Assembly (NCBI RefSeq): GCF_029852145.1
Contig: NC_079975.1
Location: forward strand, 6,944,001-7,008,000
Length of the DNA stretch: 64,000 bases
Reading direction: 5' to 3'
DNA from: Microplitis mediator
Lineage: Eukaryota; Arthropoda; Insecta; Hymenoptera; Braconidae
Positions 57,781 through 64,000 of this stretch are shown here, piece after piece. The notes beneath the pieces were generated by a model. The model had not been told where the DNA came from and ran no database searches. It saw only the letters and a program-made list of their open reading frames with translations. Position 1 is the stretch's first letter; every line of letters begins with the position of its first letter. A program made the translations under genes and the position numbers.

Positions 57781-60700
57781 CTATTTAGTCCAACTGACTT
57801 TAGGTATATCGAAATGTTCTGTCAAACTATCTAAGTGTCTGTTGAATTCTTCCACTCGCTGTTTATGGGTCTTCGAAGCCTTCTGTTTTATTCTTTCAGT
57901 TTGCTGTAATGAAAAAATTAATTATTAGTACAATGAAAAAATGAGTATTTTTTTAATTTAAATTTAAAAACTTACCATTTTTTCTTGCATTTTCAAAAAT
58001 GCCAATTCTGCTTTAGTCCTTTTTATTTCAACGGGTTTGGTTTGCCCTTCGTCTGTTATTTTAGCGACTTCGACTAATTTTTTGTTTTCTTGTTTTCGGG
58101 ATTTTCTGTAATCAAAAATCAAACATGGATATTGAGGTAGTCCAAAAATACAAATCTTATTTTATCTCAAAAGTTTCTTTTAGAAAAAAAAAAAAATTTT
58201 CCTAAAAGCGCAGCTTGATATCTCGTCTACGAAACACTCAACGGTTTTCCGTTTTCCCATGTAAATTTTTCTTTTTTCGTTTTTTCCGCATAATTAATTT
58301 TTATTTTAATTTTGATAAAAAGTTATCAACCTTTAAAACCTTGCAATTAATTGAAATTTATGTACCCGAAGATCGTAACGTTTTTCGCGGGACGGAAATG
58401 AAGAAATTTATGTAATTTGATTGTAAAGGTGACTTAAGGAGTAGTTGAGGATGGCCTGCAATTTTCAGCTGACGTGCGAAACATTTCAGAATTCTTGATC
58501 CAGTAGATTTTTAATTTTTAATTTTCTTTATTTTCTTTTTATTTTTGAAAAATGTTCATTTGTTTAAGAGAAACACGTGACCAAGTTTCCATTTACTGCG
58601 CAAGTGCATAAAGATAGTACCGTTTGTCGACTTGAGTGTTAAAATTAGTCAAAAATTTAGTGGAATTTAAATTTTTATGACTCGAAATTTTCGAAGTATT
58701 TTGTTTGATTACAAAGATATAATTATTGAAAATAATAAAAAAAAAAAAAGAGAAGACAACAGCACATGGTGTTCCCAAGCGGTCACCCATCCAAGTACTG
58801 ACCATGCTCAATGCTGCTTAACTTCAGTGATCGGACGAGAACTGGTGCCTGATCAGCATGATATGGCCGTTGTCGAAACTAGTCATTTTCAATAACGTAT
58901 TTAGCCAAGAGTTGGATAAAAAAAAATGAACCATAACTTCTTTTTTACTACTTTTATGAATAGCAAAACAAATTGAAAATTTTAAGGAGGGTCTATAGTA
59001 ATATTTGTCTGTTTTTTTCTCAAACGAAAGCTCTAAACGCAAAATTAAGAACGAAGCTCGATGCATTACTTTATACAATAACAATATTTTCGTCATCTCT
59101 TCCCAATCCGCAATTTTTTTTTATCATTTTTCTTTTCACTCACTCACTCACTCATGGGATTATCTGCCGAAAATAAAATTATCACATCCAACTGTCACTC
59201 GTAGACGTCGTCTAGTCGTCTCTGGGATTTCTACTGCCTTATAATCTAGCGATCTACGTTTTCATTTTTAAAAAATGTTTATTCTTAAACCCTATTATTT
59301 TTATTCTTAAATGGTTAGTCATTGTTCTCTTTCTTATCATTAGTATTCTACAGAGTTTATATCTATATTTTTTAATCATTTCTAATTATAATGTTTATTA
59401 AACTTGATACACGTGTACTTTATTATAAATACTTATGTATACTTTTGCCATTCGGCTTATTTTGCCTTGGCATTCAAATTAAATAAATAGATAAATAAAT
59501 AAAATTTTTAGAAGAGAAAAGCGTGACAAAGTTTCCATTCACTGCGCAAGTGCAACAAGGATACTACCGTTAGTCAACGAATGTGCCCTGATTAAGAAAA
59601 ATGATTTACTCCATGCTAAGTGTATGTTTATATATTAGTCGATTCAAATTGTTTTAAATCATTTCAAATACTTTTTCTTAATCTGGGTGATAGAGAAAAA
59701 AGAGCAGATCCTTTTTAAATCGAATACCTTCTTCGTTACTTGCTTGTGGATCTGAATGAACCAAAATAGAACTTAGACGATGTTCACTGCGTTGATTCAA
59801 TAAAAACTCTTTCTGCGTTTCCGTGAGCTGGTCAAAGTTTTTTTTAAGAGCTATATCGAAAATTTTGTCTAGTTTTTGAGAATATAGTATTTCCCTTAAT
59901 TTTTGGGTTTGTGTGTTACGAGATTTACTTTTTTTTATTGAAGCCAATTCATCATAAAGTTTTTTTATTTTCAAAACAGCATTTTGTCTTTTAACCGTTG
60001 GTATACCAGTAAGACTCCAAATTTCATACACATCATTCAATACATCGCGAGTACTTTCCCGAGCAGATTTTTTTAGAGAATGTAAATGATAGAAAAAAAC
60101 ACTCAATACTTGGCGTTGGGATGGTAATTTTCGTGTACTAAATGCACTACTTTGGAGGCCAACTAGATATATATGTCGATTTTTAGACACTTTGCTCATC
60201 TTAAAGATCTTTTTAAAACAACAATACGCATAAAAATGGAGAAGAGAATTCTACTGTTTTCGTGTCATATTAATTCGCTGTTAAAATTTCTTATAATTTC
60301 AGGATATTGCCACCAGATGGCGTAATAAGTCTTGACAAGTGACGTTATCGAGTGAAAGTATGAAAAGAATTTTTTTGAAATGGAAGTAAAATTAGATTTT
60401 ACCTTTTATTTTTTAATTAAGGAAAATCCGACTAGAGTGTTATCTAATATTTACATATATACATATATGTATTTATTTTAACCCTCATGTCATTACTGGT
60501 AGTTCAACACAGTATAATTACATAATTAGATCGATTGTAATACAATTTGTGATCTAAAATCATACTTTGTTAGATTTTATTTGATTGCGAGCGTTCAAGG
60601 TCTGATAACTTTTTGTCTGTTAAGATTATGAGAAAAATATATTAGAGCTTTTTTGTAGAGAATTAAATTTCCTATGACAATGTGAGCATCAAAATTAAAA

Positions 60701-62125
60701 TAAAAATTTTTTTCAGAGTTTGCGGATAAAACTTTTCGAATTTTTTTTATGATACTGAAATTAGCCGACGTCTAATAATTTTTGGATTTTTGAAAAACGA
60801 TAAATTATGAAAAAAAAATATTTTAAAAAATTGCACTTGTAGTCTTTTAAATTTTCTACATGTGCATATTTTTAGTTTTTTTTTTTGTTCAAATTTAATT
60901 GTTCAAAATAAAATCCAAAAATTTTTAATTGTCTGCTAACTTCAGGATCGTATTTTTTTTTTTTTTATATCTAGAAGAAACTTGAAATGATAAAAAAAAA
61001 ATTTTTTTTTTTTAACATTCTCATAAATATATATATTTATACAATGGAATGTGATAATTTAATAAATTTTTGATAAATTATATTTATTAATAAACTCGAA
61101 TGTCTCATTATCGTTATCGTGCATCTGACATTTAACAATTCGTGATTTTATTTTATTTATATTCATTTCAACATTTTTAAATCAAATAAAAAAAACAAAC
61201 AAACGTTAAAATAATAATATGTGAGCGTAAGAAACTGAAATAAATGTAATTACTTTTTAAATTTTAAATTAAATAAAAATGTCCATACATGAATATTTAT
61301 TTCAGCTTATTCTAACTTTCATTGCCGAAATGTGGTATTTTCTTTTTTTAATTAAAATATTTCATTATCATTCGATTAATATCAGATTGTAAATTATTTA
61401 TGTAAAAAATCTTACATAATCATATAAGTCTTGTTATTTTTGGTAGTTACAGTTTTGTTATTATTTATGTGTGTAAATGTAACAGATGTGAATTTATAAA
61501 TTTTAAATAGATAAATAAATCAATTATAATAATTAAATATAAAAAAAAAATAAACGAGTACTGATTTTGTAATTATTTGAATTCGCACCTTCAATTTTTA
61601 TTCTACTTACATTTTATTTATTTATTCAAAAATTCAAAAAATTGCTAATTGTCAGCTACATTTACACTCATTATAATTTTTTATATTTCAGATAAATTTA
61701 TCAATGACAAAATTAAGGACAAATGATTAGATTTATAATTCTAAATATGTAGAGGAATAATCATCCTGAAGTTAGCAGACATTTAAAAATGTTTGAATTT
61801 TCGTATTTCAACAAATCAATTGCAAAAAATCAAATAAAAATATACACATGTAGAAAATTTAAAAAACTACAGGTGCAATTTTTCAAATATTTTTTTTTTT
61901 ATGTTTTATCGTCTAAAAAAAATCCAAAAATTATTAGACGTCTGCTAACTTCAGTATCATAGAGGAATACAAACATGAACAAATATACGTAAAAAATTCT
62001 TTATTGTTAAAAACAAAACAATTTTGATTTTTTTTTACTTACTTTTTACTGATGGCTTCGGTATTTTTCAATTTTAATGCACCTTTAGCAACATGTGCGT
62101 AAGGATCATCTGCTGGTGATGACAT
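57781..62125 (-). CDS. FAM32A homologue, complete, three exons
   Basis: Minus-strand exons 62125-62043, 58105-57976 and 57903-57781 join in frame into 111 aa, against 112 aa in human. The N-terminus (DPYAHVAKGALKLK) matches the family's 'GPLKLKG' region. The middle is Lys-rich, and the C-terminus QKASKTHKQRVEEFNRHL then LTEHFDIPKVSWTK is almost invariant in animals. Vertebrate FAM32A is a nuclear protein found in the spliceosomal C* complex, where it helps exon ligation; that role is established for the family, not shown here. The start is the only upstream ATG in frame. The 3.9-kb intron 1 contains a 5S rRNA gene, a LINE tail and an ORF on the same strand. Confidence 0.96.
58361..58520. repeat. 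TGTACC(C/T)GAAGATC repeat, copy 3 (one end)
   Basis: From TGTACCCGAAGATCGTAACG through GGATGGCCTGCAATTTTCAG to TTGATCCAGTAGATTTTTAA, aligned with 23373-23545. It is followed by a half-copy of the TTAACAGGGG family (58585-58660). Confidence 0.6.
58740..58753 (-). terminator. Pol III T-run terminator of the 5S gene
   Basis: On the minus strand the 5S unit is followed within a few bases by CTCTTTTTTTTTTTTT, the usual RNA polymerase III stop signal. Confidence 0.65.
58755..58874 (-). rRNA. 5S ribosomal RNA gene
   Basis: On the minus strand a 120-nt unit starts GACAACGGCCATATCATG, passes GTTCTCGTCCGATCAC, TGAAGTTAAGCAGC, AGTACTTGGATGGGTGACC and CGCTTGGGAACACC, and ends TGTGCTGTTGTC. These are the universal eukaryotic 5S blocks, including the internal A-box/IE/C-box promoter. 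Terminal helix I pairs perfectly (GACAAC/GTTGTC); compared with the usual GCCAAC/GTTGGC the change is compensated on both sides, which favours a working gene over a pseudogene. A T-run directly downstream (58753-58740) is a Pol III terminator. It lies in FAM32A intron 1, same strand, as a single unit. Confidence 0.85.
59195..59510 (+). mobile_element. 3' tail of a non-LTR retrotransposon
   Basis: The segment from CGTCGTCTAGTCGTCTCTGG through CTTTTGCCATTCGGC and TTGCCTTGGCATTCAAATTA ends in AAATAAATAGATAAATAAAT, a tandem tail of the kind left by target-primed reverse transcription. No reverse-transcriptase coding sequence remains. The assignment to a LINE is from general form only. Confidence 0.55.
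59588..59685. mobile_element. 98-bp CTGATTAAGAAAAAT hairpin (uninterrupted copy)
   Basis: CTGATTAAGAAAAATGATTT at the left and CTTTTTCTTAATCTG at the right pair as an imperfect hairpin. It is the undisturbed counterpart of 57083-57335. It overlaps the last codons of the neighbouring 173-aa ORF. Confidence 0.7.
59678..60199 (-). CDS. 173-aa protein of an uncharacterised, apparently repetitive arthropod family
   Basis: An open frame from ATG 60199 to the stop at 59678 is uninterrupted. Recognisable text is LPSQRQVLSVFFYHLHSLKK, VYEIWSLTGIPTVKRQN, KKLYDELASIKKSKSRN, KLDKIFDIALK and TQKEFLLNQRSEHRL. I recall proteins with the same series (a Trp, then 'IPT', KLY-x-x-x-x-x-x-x-K-x-x-R, FDIA, 'FL-x-x-QR') as multi-copy hypothetical proteins in aphids and other arthropods, often linked to mobile elements; function unknown. 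No enzyme motif, signal peptide or membrane segment. The C-terminus runs into a small hairpin element, so the protein may be cut short. It is intronless and on the same strand as the FAM32A intron that contains it. Confidence 0.6.
   Translation of the reverse strand: MSKVSKNRHIYLVGLQSSAFSTRKLPSQRQVLSVFFYHLHSLKKSARESTRDVLNDVYEIWSLTGIPTVKRQNAVLKIKKLYDELASIKKSKSRNTQTQKLREILYSQKLDKIFDIALKKNFDQLTETQKEFLLNQRSEHRLSSILVHSDPQASNEEGIRFKKDLLFFLYHPD
60748..60958. mobile_element. GAAGTTAGC hairpin element, uninterrupted copy
   Basis: GATACTGAAATTAGCCGACG at the left and GTCTGCTAACTTCAGGATC at the right are inverted. The arms continue with TAATAATTTTTGGATTTT and its complement. The centre has TTTTAAATTTTCTACATGTG. 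Further copies: 40379-40578, 41633-41817, 55729-56600 (interrupted), 61768-61962, and pieces near 62816-62905 and 63986. Confidence 0.8.
61768..61962. mobile_element. GAAGTTAGC hairpin element, inverted copy
   Basis: TCCTGAAGTTAGCAGACATT at the left and TTAGACGTCTGCTAACTTCA at the right, with internal CTACAGGTGCAATTTTTC. It is the reverse complement of the 60748-60958 design. Confidence 0.8.
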
Positions 62126-63432
62126 ATTTGATCAATAATAAAAATTCACAACAAACTACAATGCAATTACAAATTTTTTAGGTTAATTTTGAGTGAATAA
62201 ACGTTGGACACACACGATTCACAAAGTAATTTAAATTTTCGGTTAACTTCTAGAAAGTTTCTTTTCATATACTTTTAATATTAATAAATATTTTACTGAT
62301 AGATAATTAATTAAAATTATTTTTTTGTTGAAAAAAAACCAATACGTAACAGAACGTGATACCTCGATGTTTGTTTTGTGTTGGTTCATAAGTCGAAATA
62401 AGGAATGTAATTCGAGATCGATTATTCCTTGAATCGATTATTTAGTTTCTGGAATTCTGGAATCTGGAATTCGATTATTTCAGTCAATTCGATTTATTAA
62501 AGCAATTCGAGAGATCGATTACTTGAACCTAAATTCAAGTTACAACAGCGCACGCGCTCTGGTTCAAATATTAACGAACGATGGGTGCGTTTTATACCAA
62601 GTGTTCAACTGCTTGCTTTGAGCTACTCAGTGAAAGCCGGATAAATTTTTTAAATAAACGAGATTTTGAAGACTATTTATTTATTTTTTATTATCATACT
62701 TTATATATTAATATATTGTCTAATTTAAATAGTTGCTGCTAGAATAAAAAGCTGATTGACAATTTATTCATCAATATCACAAATTGTCAGGTAAAACAAA
62801 GGATATTTTTTTATGATACTGAAGTTAACTGACGTTTAGTAATTTTTTGAATTTTTTCAAAACGATAAATTATTTAAAAAATTGATCCTGAAGTTGTCAG
62901 ATACTCAACAATTTTCCGATTTTTTTTTCTCATAAAAATATGCACGTATAGAAAAATAGAAAAACTGTGGGTGTAATTTTAAAACATATTTTTCAAAATT
63001 TCCCCAATAGTTTTATTTAATTTTCTACATGAGATGAAAATGAATGACCAGGATGGCTGAGAAAAATTTTCTGGCAAAAAAATCATGAGTTTGAATGTAG
63101 CAGACATCAGAAAAATTTGAAACTATACATAAATAGAGTAAATAATTTTAAAAAAATATTTATAAACAATGCACTTATTAATTTCAAAATTTTTTAATTA
63201 CGCATTTTTTTAAAATTTAATTGTATTTATTATTTATTCTATTTATTAATTATTTTAAATTTTTCTGATGTCTGGTACATTCACACTCATAAAAAATCGC
63301 CGTTAAGAAAAAAAAAATTTCAAACTTTTAATTTTGGAACTTACACGCAGTGCCGTAGTTTCATCAGTTGACGTCAATGTGCGCCTGCGTGTGTTCAAAC
63401 AGACTGGAACCCGCCAATGTTCCGTAACTGTC
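62126..63432. other. Divergent intergenic region between FAM32A and the gene at 63433
   Basis: It probably holds both promoters. A 140-bp patch (62390-62535) repeats ATCGATTA/AATTCGA words. Hairpin pieces of the GAAGTTAGC and AGTGTGAATGTAGC families follow (62816-62905, 63078-63290). A GC-richer, CpG-containing 130 bp directly before 63433 includes TGACGTCA, a CRE-like word, and is the likely promoter of the downstream gene. Confidence 0.5.
63345..63432 (+). promoter_or_regulatory. Likely promoter / 5' UTR with a CRE-like TGACGTCA
   Basis: Unlike its surroundings this stretch has many CpG and GC-rich words (GCGCCTGCGTGTG, AACCCGCCAATG) and TTGACGTCAATG, a palindromic CRE-type site. It directly precedes the candidate first coding exon. 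No TATA box seen. Confidence 0.4.
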
Positions 63433-63461
63433 ATGGCTGCCGCGTCGCAAACATCTCTCGG
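63433..63461 (+). CDS. Candidate first coding exon of a gene leaving the window
   Basis: ATG at 63433 in TGTCATGGCTG context (Kozak-like G at +4) opens a frame reading MAAASQTSL and then a split codon at a strong donor, CGG|GTAAGC (63462). The codons are GC-rich compared with the surroundings. Only nine residues are visible, so the gene cannot be named; the exon call rests on the start context, the donor and the promoter-like upstream sequence. Confidence 0.45.
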
Positions 63462-64000
63462 GTAAGCTCCGTTAGTTTATACATTTTATTTTATTTATTC
63501 ATGATATCTAGTAATGATTAATAGTTTGATAGTTTTCTAAAGTAACAATGATCAATTTGAAATAATAGTTTTTATTGAATATCGCTGGTTTTTGAAAATT
63601 CAGCATAAATGATTACATTTTAATTTTTTTTTTCAAGAAAAAAAATTTAACTTATTAAAAAGAGACATCAATAAATGTTAATCTGGAGGTTTTTGAAATA
63701 TTACTCTTATTGAATGAGTGCGAATGTAGCCAACAGTTGGCAATTTTTTAAATTTAGGAATAAATAAATAAAATGATGAGTTAAATACAGCAGACATGAT
63801 ACATTTTATGAATTTTAAATAATTAAAATAATTAAATTTAAAAAAATCCGCGTAAGAATTTTGAATTGATCTAAATACGCATTTTTTAATTTTTACTCTG
63901 CTTACATGTCATTTCTTTATTCTAAAATTTAAAAAATTCTCACTTGTCAGTTTCATTCACACTCATGTAAAATGTAATGATCCTGAAGTTAGCAGACAAT
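63462..64000 (+). other. Start of an intron; hairpin repeats only
   Basis: It contains an AGTGCGAATGTAGCCAAC-type hairpin (63715-63968) and the left end of a GATCCTGAAGTTAGCAGAC element cut by the window edge (63979-64000). Confidence 0.5.

Larger units (their letters stand above)
60200..62042 (-). other. 5' half of FAM32A intron 1
   Basis: Two complete GAAGTTAGC hairpins (60748-60958 and, inverted, 61768-61962) and one ATGTAACAGATG-type hairpin (about 61468-61672) lie here in AT-rich DNA. No exon recognised between 60200 and the donor at 62042. Confidence 0.6.

Noticed and set aside
58677..58895. ORFs over the 5S region on both strands
   Set aside because: They are chance frames across the 5S rRNA gene and its T-run.
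1..64000. Polydnavirus proviral segment or other integrated virus
   Set aside because: No viral gene family or excision motif was recognised; all intact genes are ordinary insect genes.

Overview
The window reads as an AT-rich (my estimate about 70-75% A+T) nuclear insect genome segment. It has spliced genes with GT-AG introns, long introns and very many short non-autonomous transposons. The protein-coding exons look insect, and the density of small terminal-inverted-repeat (TIR) elements, tRNA-headed SINEs and recurring intronic repeats suggests a hymenopteran, possibly a parasitoid wasp. That placement is inference. Nothing bacterial, no CRISPR array and no viral gene was seen.

Genes in order: (1) the 3' two exons of a rhodopsin-type neuropeptide GPCR, best guess trissin receptor (5495-7432, +); (2) a complete six-exon phosphoglycerate dehydrogenase gene, 516 aa (19345-29441, +); (3) a complete five-exon type I membrane protein resembling the cation-dependent mannose-6-phosphate receptor family, 237 aa (40953-36806, -); (4) a complete nine-exon secreted, probably GPI-anchored Cys-rich protein, 613 aa (43535-56834, +); (5) a complete three-exon FAM32A, 111 aa (62125-57781, -), whose 3.9 kb first intron holds a 5S rRNA gene, a LINE 3' tail and a 173-codon ORF of a family I take to be repetitive; (6) a likely first coding exon of a gene leaving the window (63433-63461, +), divergent from FAM32A. 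All exon joins of genes 2-5 were followed by hand and keep frame. The genes span unrelated roles (neuropeptide signalling, serine synthesis, lysosomal or Golgi sorting, an extracellular protein, a nuclear RNA-linked factor), so there is no pathway link between neighbours.

The rest is intron or intergenic DNA dominated by small TIR or foldback elements, often nested two or three deep. Several families share an architecture of TIRs enclosing an array of short palindromic repeats. The clearest is at 34491-35395, where about 23-nt palindromic units are repeated in two blocks. Other tandem structures are a GC-richer 71-bp x4 array (20449-20731) and a 174-bp direct duplication (22701-23045).

The most notable structure is a pair of nearly identical 695-696 bp copies in opposite orientation (51637-52332 and 53781-54475). 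They bracket exons 4 and 5 of the GPI-anchored-protein gene and could pair in the pre-mRNA, favouring exon circularisation or RNA editing. All homology statements come from reading the sequence and remembering families; no database search was run.
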